From positions 1,596,001 through 1,660,000 of the forward strand of contig NZ_CP118224.1 in the NCBI RefSeq assembly GCF_030849025.1: a stretch of DNA of 64,000 nucleotides. The letters run 5' to 3'. The DNA is from Oceanimonas pelagia. Its GTDB lineage: Bacteria; Pseudomonadota; Gammaproteobacteria; Enterobacterales; Aeromonadaceae. The position numbers and the translations under genes were made by a program. The notes beneath the pieces are model-generated. The model ran no database searches. It saw only the letters and a list, made by a program, of their open reading frames with translations, and was not told where the DNA came from. Positions within the stretch are counted from its first letter, which is position 1; each line of letters begins with the position of its first letter. Positions 35,985 through 45,722 of the stretch are shown piece after piece.

Positions 35985-36866
35985 ATGAATGAACTGGCTC
36001 ACTTACTGGATACTCTCTCCCCTCGGGAAGGCTTCAATACCACCGCCATGCAGGGCGTTGGCGTGTATCGGGCCAGCCGCTCGGTGCCCAGAGAGCCCAT
36101 GTGCTACACCCAGGGCATTATTCTGGTGGCGCAAGGGGCCAAACGGGTTCATCTTGACGGCCGGGTCTATGACTACAACGCCAACAACTACCTGGTGATG
36201 ACCCTGCCCATTCCTGCCGAGTGCGAAACCCTGGTCACCCCGGGCGAGCCCTTGCTGGCGCTGCTGCTCGACATTCGCATGGACATGCTGCAACCGCTGA
36301 TCCGGTTGCTGGATGAACACAACCGGCTGCCGCCGCAGGCCGACGGTGCGGCACAGCCGGGGCTCTACGTCAGCCGGGTCACTGAGCAGCTTTCCGCCGC
36401 GGCCATTCGGCTCTGCCAGTGCCTCGACTCCCCCCTGACCGCAGCCGCCCTGGGGGAAGGGACACTGCGCGAAATTCTGTATCTGATCCTGACCGGTGAG
36501 CACGCCGCTCCCCTGTTCGACCTGGCCCGTTACAACACCCAGCTGGCGAGAATGGAGCGAGTACTGAAGCATATGCACGAGCATTATCAGGAGAGCCTGG
36601 AGGTAGAGCGGCTGGCGGCGCTGGCCGGCATGAGCACGTCATCGTTTCACCGCCACTTTCGCCAGGCCACCGGCTCCCCGCCCCTGCAGTATCTGAAGAA
36701 ACTGCGGCTGACCCGGGCCCGGGAGCTGCTGCAGGACAAGGACGTCAAGGTCAAGCAGGCCGCCGCCGAAGTGGGCTATGAAAGCCCCACCCAGTTCAGC
36801 CGCGAGTTCAAGCGCTACTTTGGCGTACCCCCGCAAAGCAGTGCCGGCGTATCACCGCCGGTATGA
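35985..36866 (+). CDS. yqhC: AraC-family regulator YqhC-like
   Basis: A 293-residue AraC regulator. The N-terminal AraC_N domain (about 20-160, with PMCYTQGIILVAQGAKRVHLDG) is of the YqhC type; the C-terminal double HTH (about 190-290) has YKKLRLTRARELL-like helices and ends FKRYFGVPPQ. In E. coli, YqhC activates yqhD and dkgA in response to aldehydes. Its last 52 bases overlap the convergent MFS gene on the other strand. Confidence 0.92.
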   Translation: MNELAHLLDTLSPREGFNTTAMQGVGVYRASRSVPREPMCYTQGIILVAQGAKRVHLDGRVYDYNANNYLVMTLPIPAECETLVTPGEPLLALLLDIRMDMLQPLIRLLDEHNRLPPQADGAAQPGLYVSRVTEQLSAAAIRLCQCLDSPLTAAALGEGTLREILYLILTGEHAAPLFDLARYNTQLARMERVLKHMHEHYQESLEVERLAALAGMSTSSFHRHFRQATGSPPLQYLKKLRLTRARELLQDKDVKVKQAAAEVGYESPTQFSREFKRYFGVPPQSSAGVSPPV

Positions 36867-38095
36867 GTATCTGACGGCGCCAGCGTCAACTGTTCAGCAC
36901 AAACATCCGGCGCCGCTGGCACAGGTGCCTGATTGCGTGACAGCAATTTGGCACTGGCAGCCCAGATAACAAACCCGCCGGCAAACAATATCGCGGCCAC
37001 ATAGCCCGACTCATGTATTTCTCCGCCGGCGGCAATGTAAAGACCGCCTACCCAGGGGCCGATGGCATTGGCGGTATTAAATGAACACTGCACTATTGCC
37101 CCTATCATGGCCTGCCCGTTTGGCGCGGCTTCCATCAGCAGAGATTGAACAATGGCCGCCAGTCCAATAGTGCAACCAATAAAGAACACCACCACACACA
37201 ATAGCACCATGCTGCTGCTGACAAACACATACAGCAGGGAGAAGAGCGCCGCCAAGGCCAGAACCACCCCTGTGGTCATCACCGGCTGGCGGTTGCCTAT
37301 TTTGCCCAGCACGACATTGCCCACCGTGCTGCCAATACCAAACACCACCATGGCGATGGACACGGCATAGGCGGGTGCCTGGGTGTGTTTTAAAATGGTA
37401 TCGGCGACATAGGTGTACATACAAAAGATGCCACCGAAGCCGACGATGATCATCGCGATGATCGACCACACCGATTTACTTTTAAAAACACCCAACTCAT
37501 TCGCCAGCGTCACTCGGGTTTTATTGGGTTCATTGGGCAGCCTGAACATCAACAACAAGGCGATCAGCGAAATAAATGAAACCAGCGCCAGGCAGTAACG
37601 CCAGCTTAAGTTCTGGCCGATAAGAGTGACCAGGGGAACACCGATAATGGTGGCAATGGTCAGCCCCATAAATACTTTGGATATATAGGAAACCCTTTCA
37701 TTCCTGGGGGCAATTTCTGCCGCCATAATGGCCGCCGTGCCAAAGTAACAACCATGGGGCAGCCCGCTCAGAAACCGGGAAAGTACCAGTTGTTCAAGTG
37801 TTTGTGCCAATGCGCCCAGACCATTGAACACCAGCATCATGGCAACAAATAACATCAATGCCTGGCGCTTTCTGATATTGGCCGTCAACAACATAAACAC
37901 CGGCGCGCCTACCACCACCCCAAGGGCATAAGCACTGATCGCATAGCTGCTTTGTGCCGGTGTTGAACCGAATGCGTCGGTAAACAGGGGAAGCATTGGC
38001 ATCATGGCAAATTCGGTCAGGCCCAATATGAAGCCGCCCAGCGCCAGCACAAACAGAATTGATTTTTTTGAATGTAACGAACTTTGATTCATCAA
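36815..38095 (-). CDS. MFS efflux transporter
   Basis: A 426-residue protein with 12 predicted helices and DHA1-type features (GGFILGLTEFAMMPMLPLFTDAF, GLPHGCYFGTAAIMAAEIAP). It probably exports small compounds by proton antiport. The C-terminal 17 residues or so are encoded by DNA antisense to the end of yqhC, so this tail is not expected to be conserved. A near-copy of the yqhD promoter element lies about 235 bases upstream, which suggests control by YqhC. Confidence 0.88.
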   Translation of the reverse strand: MMNQSSLHSKKSILFVLALGGFILGLTEFAMMPMLPLFTDAFGSTPAQSSYAISAYALGVVVGAPVFMLLTANIRKRQALMLFVAMMLVFNGLGALAQTLEQLVLSRFLSGLPHGCYFGTAAIMAAEIAPRNERVSYISKVFMGLTIATIIGVPLVTLIGQNLSWRYCLALVSFISLIALLLMFRLPNEPNKTRVTLANELGVFKSKSVWSIIAMIIVGFGGIFCMYTYVADTILKHTQAPAYAVSIAMVVFGIGSTVGNVVLGKIGNRQPVMTTGVVLALAALFSLLYVFVSSSMVLLCVVVFFIGCTIGLAAIVQSLLMEAAPNGQAMIGAIVQCSFNTANAIGPWVGGLYIAAGGEIHESGYVAAILFAGGFVIWAASAKLLSRNQAPVPAAPDVCAEQLTLAPSDTHTGGDTPALLCGGTPK

Positions 38096-38300
38096 ACGTA
38101 TCTCTGCAACGACATTAGGTTATTACACCTCAAAAATTTAAACATACCCGCAACAATACCAAAACACCCTTTCGGGAGTCCCGTAATCTAGCCCCTGTCA
38201 GCGTCATTGCCGCGCAAGATACCAGCCTGTAAAGCACAGAGACAACAGGTACCGAGTGATGATAGCGCATTAGCGCACAAGAAGGTTTCGATTAAATGAA

Positions 38301-38321
38301 AGGCTGCCATTTTAGGCAGCC
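38301..38321 (-). terminator. Hairpin after the NTF2-like gene
   Basis: GGCTGCC/GGCAGCC stem with a 6-base AT loop, then TTTCATTT in leftward reading; about 50 bases past the NTF2-like stop. Confidence 0.6.
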
Positions 38322-38330
38322 GTGCAGCAT

Positions 38331-38372
38331 TTTAAATGGGCATTACTGCCTTTCTCATGCCTATATCTATCA
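38331..38372. promoter_or_regulatory. Repeated 42-bp element, copy B
   Basis: 38 of 42 bases match 35881-35922, in the same orientation relative to leftward transcription. Its right end touches the stop codon of the NTF2-like gene. It lies between that gene and the MFS gene; the hairpin at 38301 lies between it and the MFS start, so any promoter role needs testing. The rest of 38096-38369 has no gene. Confidence 0.65.
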
Positions 38373-38747
38373 GTCGATATGAACCGCCGTTTTATTGGTG
38401 ATCAGCCACCGTCCATTCACCTCCAGCATGTTGTGAAAATCAACAAATGAGGCCGCCGGATCGGTCAGATTGTTAAAATTCATGATAACATTCGCCGCAC
38501 TGCCTACCTGATTAATCGACACGATTTGGGCATCAATGTCCCACCCGGTGCGGGACCAGCTCTCAAAACAGTCTGTCAGCAAATATTTATGCCGCTTGCC
38601 ACTGGCATCGATGAAGAAGATCCAGGCGTCTTTATCAAACGCCGCTTTGAACTTGTTGACATCCCCTTTCCAGCCTTCCACATACAAGTTGATAACATCG
38701 ATGATTTTTTGATAATCCGGCACGGCAGAAAGACCTTTTTCTGTCAT
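38370..38747 (-). CDS. NTF2-like (SnoaL/lumazine-binding type) protein
   Basis: A 125-residue cone-fold protein: DVINLYVEGWKGDVNKFKAAF at the start, the hydrophobic core FIDASGKRHKYLLTDCFESW, and the C-terminal strand MLEVNGRWLITNKT. It belongs to the nuclear transport factor 2 superfamily of small cytoplasmic ligand-binding or isomerase-like proteins; there is no signal peptide. The substrate is unknown. Its position next to YqhD-linked genes hints at aldehyde or small-carbonyl stress. Confidence 0.85.
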   Translation of the reverse strand: MTEKGLSAVPDYQKIIDVINLYVEGWKGDVNKFKAAFDKDAWIFFIDASGKRHKYLLTDCFESWSRTGWDIDAQIVSINQVGSAANVIMNFNNLTDPAASFVDFHNMLEVNGRWLITNKTAVHID

Positions 38748-38827
38748 AAATACCCCCTATATTGAGTGCTGACCATAACGAAAAAAAGCCCGCCATCAAG
38801 GCGGGCAAAGCACTGTCCATTCCGGAC

Positions 38828-40255
38828 TTACAACACACTGCTCCAGCGCCCCGGAAAGGCACGCTGTAATTCGCTGAAGGCTTCCAGCAACCGGCTGTTG
38901 GCGTCGATAACGCCGGCCTCGGAGGTCAGCAGATCCCGCTGGGCATCCAGGAAGTCCAGATAGGGGATCATGCCTTCTTCATATCTCGATTCGGCCTGCT
39001 CATAGGCGCTGCGGGCATACTCCTGCCGGCGCATCAGCGCCAGCACCTGCTGCTCCCGGGCCTGCCAGTCCTGAACCGCGCGGTCGGCCCGGTTAAGCAC
39101 ACGCAGCCAGGTCTGCTCGAACTCGGCCAGCACGGCCCGCTCTTCCAGCTTTTGGGCATCCAGACCGTCTCTCAGGGCCGACAGGTTCAGCAGAGACCAG
39201 CTCAGCTGCGGACGAATGCCCAGGTTTTCATCGGCGCCCCCCAACCCCAGGCTGGTACTGCTCATCCAGCCCAGCACACCACTCACACTGATGCTCGGAA
39301 AGAGCGCCGCCCTGGCCTCGTCAGACAGGGCCATCGCCTCGGCCACCCGGGCTTCGGCCAGCCGTATCTCCGGTGACTGGCGCAATGCCTGCTCGGGCTC
39401 GTGGATCTGCAACTGCAGTGATGCCAGTGCCGGCAGGCCGGCGGCCGACACCTGCTCCCGCACGTCGGGCAGGGTTACCCCCGTCAGAATGGCCAGGGCG
39501 TCCTGATACTGGGTTCGAAGCACTTCCAGTTCCGGACGGCGAGCACGATATTCATACCGCAGAGCCTGGGCCCGGCTCAGCTCCAGGGGCGTCGACAGCC
39601 CTTCTTCCACCCGCAGTGTCAGCACATCCACGCCTTCATCCAGCAACGTCAGCTGCTTGTCGAGCAGGGCCAGTTGCTCTTCCGCGCCCATCAGCCGGGT
39701 ATAGGTAGCCACGACGCCGCTGACCACATCGGCCATGGTCTGAGCCTCAAAGGCCTGACGATGGTCAAGGTTTGCCTGGGCCTGTCTCACCCGGGCGCGA
39801 ATGCGGCCAAACAGATCCAGCTGCCAGTCGGCGGCCAGTCCCAGTGTGGCACTTTCCTGACGGACCACATTCAGGCTCTGAGGGTCCTGCTGGCGGGTCA
39901 GGGATATGTTGCCGGCAACGCCTCCCTGAGGCCGCAGTTGATCCCGGCTCACCCGCAGGCGTTCCATGCCGGCCTCGAGGCGCAAGGCCGCCGCCTCCAG
40001 GTCGTGATTGTTGGCCAGGGCCTGCTCCACTAGGCGGTTCAGCTGCGCATCGCCATAGGCATGCCACCACTTGGCGGCCGCCTCGGTTTGCTCACCGTCC
40101 AGGCTCACCTGCCCGGTAATCTGTTGCATCACCTGCTGGTCCGGCGCCGGTAGTGCTTCATGCTCTGTGGTCACGGCACAGCCCGCCAGCAGCAATGCGA
40201 TGGAGGTCAGGGTCGGGAGCCGGTACAGGGCCACAGTATGGGTACGCTTACGCAT
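38828..40255 (-). CDS. RND outer-membrane lipoprotein channel (OprN/NodT type)
   Basis: A 475-residue TolC-like outer-membrane factor. A lipoprotein signal ends LLLAGCAV (lipobox Cys near residue 26); two OEP repeats span about 60-260 and 270-460. It forms the outer channel of the tripartite pump. It overlaps the RND gene by eight bases and is the third gene of a periplasmic adaptor-RND-channel operon. Confidence 0.93.
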   Translation of the reverse strand: MRKRTHTVALYRLPTLTSIALLLAGCAVTTEHEALPAPDQQVMQQITGQVSLDGEQTEAAAKWWHAYGDAQLNRLVEQALANNHDLEAAALRLEAGMERLRVSRDQLRPQGGVAGNISLTRQQDPQSLNVVRQESATLGLAADWQLDLFGRIRARVRQAQANLDHRQAFEAQTMADVVSGVVATYTRLMGAEEQLALLDKQLTLLDEGVDVLTLRVEEGLSTPLELSRAQALRYEYRARRPELEVLRTQYQDALAILTGVTLPDVREQVSAAGLPALASLQLQIHEPEQALRQSPEIRLAEARVAEAMALSDEARAALFPSISVSGVLGWMSSTSLGLGGADENLGIRPQLSWSLLNLSALRDGLDAQKLEERAVLAEFEQTWLRVLNRADRAVQDWQAREQQVLALMRRQEYARSAYEQAESRYEEGMIPYLDFLDAQRDLLTSEAGVIDANSRLLEAFSELQRAFPGRWSSVL

Positions 40256-43200
40256 GCTCTACCTCCTGACGAGGGGTTTCAGTGTTCTCATCGACCGCGG
40301 GCTTGCGCTCCAGGGCGGTCATGGCCATGTAAAATACCGGCGTAAACAGCAGGCCAAAGACGGTCACCCCAATCATGCCCGAGAACACCGCCACCCCCAT
40401 GGCCTGGCGCATCTCGGCACCGGCACCACTGGCCAGCACCAGGGGGACCACACCGGCGGTAAAGGCGATGGAGGTCATCAGTATCGGCCGCAGACGCAGG
40501 CGGCAGGCTTCCAGAATGGCTTCCAGCCGGGAGTTGCCCTCGTTACGGCTGTCCCGGGCGAATTCCACCATCAGAATGGCGTTCTTGCAGGCCAGCGCCA
40601 CCAGCACGATCAGCGCGATACGGGTGAAGATGTCGTTATCTCCGTCCACCAGCCAGATACCTGCCAGTGCCGACAAGATGGTCATGGGCACGATCAGGAT
40701 GATCGACAGCGGCAGGGTCAAACTCTCGTACTGGGCCGCCAGCACCATGAACACCAGCAATACCACCAGCGGGAAGATATACACCATGGTGTTGCCCGCC
40801 AGGATCTGCTGATAGGTCACCTCGGTCCACTCAAACGCCATACCGGTGTCGAGCTGCTCGTTCAGAATGCGCTCAATCGCCTGCTGCGCCTGATCCGAGC
40901 TGTAGCCGGGAGCCGGGTTACCGTTCAGCTCGGCGGTCGGATAGCCGTTGTAGTGCATTACCCGATCCGGTCCTATGGTGGACTCCACGGTCAGCACCGA
41001 GCCCAGGGGCACCATGTTGCCGGCCGCATTGCGCACCTTGAGCCGCAGGATCTGCTCGGGATCCACACGATGCTCGGCATCGGCCTGGGCATTCACCTGA
41101 TAGGTTTTGCCAAACAGGTTGAAGTCGTTTACATAGAGCGAGCCCAGATAGATTTGCAGGGTGTCGAACACCTGCTCCAGGGGAATGCCCTGCAGCATGG
41201 CCTGCTCACGGTCGATCTCGATGTCCATTTGCGGCACCTGAATACGGAAGCTGGAATACAGTCCGGTCAGTGCGGGATCCTGACGGGCCGCGTCCAGTAC
41301 CTTTTGCAGGTTGTCGAACAGCGCCTCAAAGCCCAGGCTGGCCCGGTCTTCAATCTGCAGCTTGAATCCACCCGTGGTGCCCAGACCCAGAATGGGCGGC
41401 GGCGGAAACACGGCCACAAAGGCCTCGTCAATACCGGCAAACTGGCCATTGAGCTGGCCGGCAATGGCATTGGCAGACAGGCTCGGAGCCTTGCGCTCGT
41501 CAAAGTCCTTCAGGGTAACGAACACGATGCCGCTGTTGGAGCTGTTGGTAAAACCGTTCACCGACAGTCCGGGGAAAGACACGGTTTGCATCACACCCGG
41601 GGTTTTCAGGGCAATTTGCTCCATCTCCCGCACCACCGACTCGGTTCTGTCCAGGCTGGCGGCGTCGGGCAGCTGCGCCACCGCCACCAGGTACTGTTTG
41701 TCCTGCAGGGGAATAAAGCCACCCGGTACCGCATTGAACAGGGTCACGGTCCCCCCCAGCAGGCCAACGTAAACCACGCCCACCACCACACTCAGGCGGA
41801 TCAGTTTTTTCACCCCTTTCTCGTACATTCGACCACCGCGCTCGAACAGGCGGTTAAAGGGAGCAAACAACCAGCGTCCAAAGAGGGCATTCATGCCGCG
41901 GGTCAGCCAGTCGGGCCTGGCATCGTGGCTGCGCAGCAAGAGTGCAGACAGCGCCGGCGACAGCGTCAGCGAGTTAAAGGCCGAAATCAGGGTAGAGATG
42001 GTAATGGTCAGCGCAAACTGCTTGTAAAACTGACCACTCAGACCCTGAATAAACGCCGTGGGAATAAACACCGCACACAACACCAGTGCGATGGCGATGA
42101 TGGGACCGGTTACCTCGGTCATGGCCTGACGAGTAGCTTCCACCGGCGACAGCCCGTTACCGATATTACGCTCCACGTTTTCCACCACCACGATGGCGTC
42201 GTCCACCACAATACCGATGGCCAGCACCAGACCAAACAGCGACAGGGTATTGATGGATACCCCCAGCCACTGCATGACCGCAAAGGTACCAATCAGCGAC
42301 ACCGGCACGGCAATCAGCGGAATAATGGAAGCGCGCCAGGTCTGCAGGAACAGGATGACGACCACTACCACCAGTACAATGGCTTCCAGCAGGGTATCGA
42401 TAACCGCATCGATGGAGCCACGCACAAACACGGTCGGGTCATAGGCGATGCGGTATTCCACGCCAGCAGGGAACTGCTCAGACAGCTCGTCCATGGTGGC
42501 CCGCACCTGATCCGACAGCTCAATGGCATTGGCGCCGGGGCGCTGGAAGATCGGGATGGCGACGGCGTTCTGCCCATTCAGCAGGGAGCGCAGGGAGTAG
42601 TTATCCAGGCCCAGCTCAATGCGCGCCACATCCTTCAGGCGAGTGATGGCGCCGCTGGGGTCCACCTGCACCACAATATTCTCAAATTCTTCGGTGCTTT
42701 CCAGACGACCTTTTACATTCAGCAAAATCTGGAATTCACTGTCGGTGCTGACCGGCTGGGCACCCAGGCTACCGGCGACAACCTGCTGGTTCTGCTCCCG
42801 CACGGCCTGCACCACATCCCCCGGCACCAGATTTCGTGCAGCCAGTGCCTCGGGATCCAGCCACAGACGCATGGCGTACTTGCCACCACCAAACATCTGC
42901 ACATCACCCACACCGGGCAGACGCGCCAGCTGATCCTTGATGTAGATATCGGCGTAGTTGGACAGGTAGCTGATTTCCCGATCACCTTCGGGAGAGATCA
43001 GATGCACCACCATGGTCAGGTTGGGCGAGGATTTTTCCGCCACTACCCCCAGGCGCTGCACTTCCTGCGGCAAACGCGGCAGGGCACTGGTCACCCGGTT
43101 TTGCACCTGTACCTGAGCCCGGTCCAGATCCGTACCCAGGGCAAAGGTCAGGGTCAGGGTCATACGGCCGTCTGTGGTGGCCTGGGAGAACATGTACAGC

Positions 43201-43430
43201 ATGTTTTCAATGCCGTTCATCTCCTGCTCCAGCGGCGCCGCCACGGTTTCGGCGATCACCTTGGGGTTGGCGCCCGGGTAGTTTGCCGTTACCACTACGG
43301 TGGGCGGCACCACTTCGGGATATTCACTGACCGGCAGCTGGAACAGCGAGATGCTGCCCCCCACCAGGATCAACAGCGACAGCATGGCCGCAAATATCGG
43401 CCGGCTGATAAAGAAATGACTGAATTTCAT
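40248..43430 (-). CDS. RND efflux transporter (MexF/OqxB type)
   Basis: A 1060-residue inner-membrane HAE1-type RND protein. The start MKFSHFFISRPIFAAMLSLLI matches MexF; proton-relay aspartates are in GLVLAIGIVVDDAIVVVENVERN (TM4). Two large periplasmic loops lie between TM1-2 and TM7-8. It exports drugs and organic compounds with proton influx, together with the adaptor encoded 16 bases upstream and the OprN-like channel downstream. Similarity to MexEF-OprN suggests substrates such as chloramphenicol-like and quinolone compounds, by family only. Confidence 0.95.
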   Translation of the reverse strand: MKFSHFFISRPIFAAMLSLLILVGGSISLFQLPVSEYPEVVPPTVVVTANYPGANPKVIAETVAAPLEQEMNGIENMLYMFSQATTDGRMTLTLTFALGTDLDRAQVQVQNRVTSALPRLPQEVQRLGVVAEKSSPNLTMVVHLISPEGDREISYLSNYADIYIKDQLARLPGVGDVQMFGGGKYAMRLWLDPEALAARNLVPGDVVQAVREQNQQVVAGSLGAQPVSTDSEFQILLNVKGRLESTEEFENIVVQVDPSGAITRLKDVARIELGLDNYSLRSLLNGQNAVAIPIFQRPGANAIELSDQVRATMDELSEQFPAGVEYRIAYDPTVFVRGSIDAVIDTLLEAIVLVVVVVILFLQTWRASIIPLIAVPVSLIGTFAVMQWLGVSINTLSLFGLVLAIGIVVDDAIVVVENVERNIGNGLSPVEATRQAMTEVTGPIIAIALVLCAVFIPTAFIQGLSGQFYKQFALTITISTLISAFNSLTLSPALSALLLRSHDARPDWLTRGMNALFGRWLFAPFNRLFERGGRMYEKGVKKLIRLSVVVGVVYVGLLGGTVTLFNAVPGGFIPLQDKQYLVAVAQLPDAASLDRTESVVREMEQIALKTPGVMQTVSFPGLSVNGFTNSSNSGIVFVTLKDFDERKAPSLSANAIAGQLNGQFAGIDEAFVAVFPPPPILGLGTTGGFKLQIEDRASLGFEALFDNLQKVLDAARQDPALTGLYSSFRIQVPQMDIEIDREQAMLQGIPLEQVFDTLQIYLGSLYVNDFNLFGKTYQVNAQADAEHRVDPEQILRLKVRNAAGNMVPLGSVLTVESTIGPDRVMHYNGYPTAELNGNPAPGYSSDQAQQAIERILNEQLDTGMAFEWTEVTYQQILAGNTMVYIFPLVVLLVFMVLAAQYESLTLPLSIILIVPMTILSALAGIWLVDGDNDIFTRIALIVLVALACKNAILMVEFARDSRNEGNSRLEAILEACRLRLRPILMTSIAFTAGVVPLVLASGAGAEMRQAMGVAVFSGMIGVTVFGLLFTPVFYMAMTALERKPAVDENTETPRQEVEHA

Positions 43431-43446
43431 GACGTCTCTAATCCGG

Positions 43447-44604
43447 TTATGCAGACGGTTCGGCGGCGGACTGGGGCTTGGCCAGGGTCAGGTGCTGGAC
43501 ATCAATCTCGACATTTCGCGGGGTCACCGGCATGCCCGGGCCAACCCGGGCCGGTCCGTTGGCGGCAATGCGCTCTCCCGGCTCCAGGCCGGCTTCCACC
43601 ACCCGCAGCGTGCCTTCGCGACGACCGAGTTCAACCTGGCGGTACTCGAGCACGTTCTCGGCGTTCACCACCAGCACAAAGCGGTTTTTCAGATCGGTGC
43701 CCACGGCGCGATCCGGCACCATCACGGTGGGACGGCTGCCGGCGGCCTTGAGGTGAATACGCGCAAAGGCGCCCGGACGCAGCTGGGCGTCTTTGGCGGT
43801 AAAGACCGCGCGCACGCGCAAAGTGCCGGTCTGTTCATTGATCTGGTTGTCAATGAAGTCCAGTACGCCGGCATGCTGCTCGCCGTTGCTGCCGGCCAGT
43901 GCCAGCATAACGGGCGTCTGGCCGTCGGCGGTAACCCCGGAAAATGACCCATTCCAGGTACGCTCATCCACGTCGAAATAGGCGTAGAGGCGGTCGGTGG
44001 CCAACAGCGAGGTCAGCACGCTCTGGCCCGCCTGCACATTGTTGCCCTCGGTGATAAAGGCATTGGACACCTGACCGTCAATGGGCGCCCGCACCTCGGT
44101 AAACTCGAGGTTCAGGCGCGCCGCCTGCAGGGCAGCCTGCACCGAGGCCAGCTCGGCCCGCCGCTGGCTGGCCAGCGACAGGCGGGATTCGGCCTGCTCT
44201 GCCGACATGGCATTACGGCCCTGCAGGCGCCTGGCACGCTGGGCCTCGGAGTTGGCCTGATGCAGCGCCGCCCGGGCTCGCTCCAGCTCGGCTTCAAGGC
44301 GGGCCACCTCGGCCGCAAAGGGGCGCGGGTCGATACGGAACAGCAACTCCCCCTGCTTTACATGGCTGCCTTCACGAAATTCCACCGACTCGATAACGCC
44401 GGAGACCCGGGGTCGCAGTTCAACCTGCCGGGGCGACTCCAGGCGAGTGGTAAAGGTGTATTCGGGGCTGTATTGGGCGTACAACACGGCGGCAACGTCC
44501 ACCGGCTGGGCGGCAGGGGTTGCCTTTGCGGTCGACTCCGCTTCGGCGAAGCATCCCGCCAGTACAGCGGTAAACAACAGACAGGACAGTAAACGAAATT
44601 GCAT
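43447..44604 (-). CDS. RND periplasmic adaptor (MexE/OqxA type)
   Basis: A 385-residue membrane fusion lipoprotein. The signal ends AVLAGCF (lipobox), followed by the biotinyl-lipoyl halves (ELRPRVSGVIESVEFREGSHVKQG and EVRAPIDGQVSN), an alpha-hairpin (about 100-165) and a beta-barrel domain. The ATG at 44604 has GGAG eight bases upstream and starts the signal peptide; longer frames are not supported. First gene of the pump operon. A strong dyad site lies 94 bases upstream. Confidence 0.93.
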   Translation of the reverse strand: MQFRLLSCLLFTAVLAGCFAEAESTAKATPAAQPVDVAAVLYAQYSPEYTFTTRLESPRQVELRPRVSGVIESVEFREGSHVKQGELLFRIDPRPFAAEVARLEAELERARAALHQANSEAQRARRLQGRNAMSAEQAESRLSLASQRRAELASVQAALQAARLNLEFTEVRAPIDGQVSNAFITEGNNVQAGQSVLTSLLATDRLYAYFDVDERTWNGSFSGVTADGQTPVMLALAGSNGEQHAGVLDFIDNQINEQTGTLRVRAVFTAKDAQLRPGAFARIHLKAAGSRPTVMVPDRAVGTDLKNRFVLVVNAENVLEYRQVELGRREGTLRVVEAGLEPGERIAANGPARVGPGMPVTPRNVEIDVQHLTLAKPQSAAEPSA

Positions 44605-45015
44605 GAGCCTAACTCCGGGGTTGGCGATCCAGAAAATGACGGAGCGCAAGTATCCGGAAGTTGGCTTCAACTCTGTAGCGGGTTGTTGGTTAAATTGGCT
44701 TAAACAAAAAGTTGAAGCATGTCCGTGCGGGACATGGTCATGGCTTTGAATGGAAAGGTAACAATGAGCGCGGCCTGGTCAGGAGAGTCTTAAAGGGAGA
44801 CTATCTCGCCGATTGATAAATAATCATACCGTTTTCCCTCTCAAGTATTATCAAAAAATTTTATAAAGTTATTCAACAGCGCCCGACTTTTTATTCTTCG
44901 CAATTCAAATAGAATGCCCCCACTCCGCAGCAAACACTGCCATGTCGCCACTAGGCATCGCCCAAGCCGACCTTCACATACCATATTTTCTGAACACCAT
45001 TACTCGGGGAGAACC
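44605..45015. other. Divergent promoter region of RND operon and nitroreductase
   Basis: This 411-base gap holds a half-site GCTTCAAC (44664-44671) and the full dyad at 44698-44718 near the RND side. An AT-rich stretch (44815-44905) probably contains the nitroreductase promoter. No gene is supported here. Confidence 0.6.
44698..44718. promoter_or_regulatory. Dyad site 3 upstream of the RND operon
   Basis: GCTTAAAC, AAAAA, GTTGAAGC: two inverted halves differing at one position, typical of a LysR T-N11-A type site. It lies 94 bases upstream of the adaptor gene start. An extra half-site (44664-44671) is exactly complementary to the right half. Confidence 0.7.
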
Positions 45016-45672
45016 ATGTCTCATCAAATCATCAAAGATCTTACCCGTCGCTACACCGTCAAGAAATACGACAGCAGCAAGCGTATTCCGGCCGAGGATC
45101 TGAACATTGTGCTGGAAGCCCTGCGTCTGTCTGCTTCCTCCATCAACTCCCAGCCCTGGAAATTTATCGTGATTGAGAGCGATGAAGCGAAGCAGCGCTT
45201 TCACGATACCTTTGCCAACAAGCATCAGTTCAACCAGCCCCATGCCAAAGAGGCGTCACACACCATACTGTTTGCCTATGATCCTTATTTCACCAAGGAC
45301 AAATACCGCAAACGGGTGGATGTCGAGGTCTCTTCCGGCCACCTGCCACCGGAGCTGTACGACAAAATGCTGGGGGCCTACGCCTTTGCCGAGGCCAACA
45401 CCGATGAAAACGGCTTCAACGGCCACTGGACCAAGGCACAGATTTACCTGGCGCTGGGTAATGCCCTGCATACCCTGGCGCGACTGGGTATTGATTCCAC
45501 CACCATGGAAGGAGTTGATCCTGAGTTGATAGGAGAAAAATTCAAAGAAGAATTGGGTGGTTACGTGTGTGAAGTGGCATTGGCCATGGGCTATTACAAG
45601 CAGGGCGAAGACTTCAACCACGGCCGGCCCAAGGCCCGCCTGCCCGCCGAAGACGTGATTGTGATGCTCTAA
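45016..45672 (+). CDS. NfsB-like NAD(P)H nitroreductase
   Basis: A 218-residue FMN nitroreductase. FMN contacts are visible in RRYTVKKYD, SSINSQPWKFIV and the C-terminal MGYYKQGEDFNHGRPKARLP. It resembles E. coli NfsB over its whole length. It reduces nitroaromatics and quinones by two electrons. The ATG at 45016 is preceded by GGGGAG. It is divergent from the RND operon and followed by a hairpin. Confidence 0.92.
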   Translation: MSHQIIKDLTRRYTVKKYDSSKRIPAEDLNIVLEALRLSASSINSQPWKFIVIESDEAKQRFHDTFANKHQFNQPHAKEASHTILFAYDPYFTKDKYRKRVDVEVSSGHLPPELYDKMLGAYAFAEANTDENGFNGHWTKAQIYLALGNALHTLARLGIDSTTMEGVDPELIGEKFKEELGGYVCEVALAMGYYKQGEDFNHGRPKARLPAEDVIVML

Positions 45673-45686
45673 TCCGGGTTATCAAT

Positions 45687-45711
45687 ACTTCCCCCGCTCA
45701 TCGGGGGAAGT
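45687..45711. terminator. Bidirectional terminator between nitroreductase and GFA gene
   Basis: ACTTCCCCCG (45687-45696) pairs perfectly with CGGGGGAAGT (45702-45711) around CTCAT, between convergent genes. Confidence 0.75.
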
Positions 45712-45722
45712 TCACGTTTATC

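Noticed and set aside
40071-43751. A 1226-codon open frame antisense to the RND operon
   Set aside because: It runs across three real genes on the other strand, is His/Gln/Gly-rich and has no recognisable domain.
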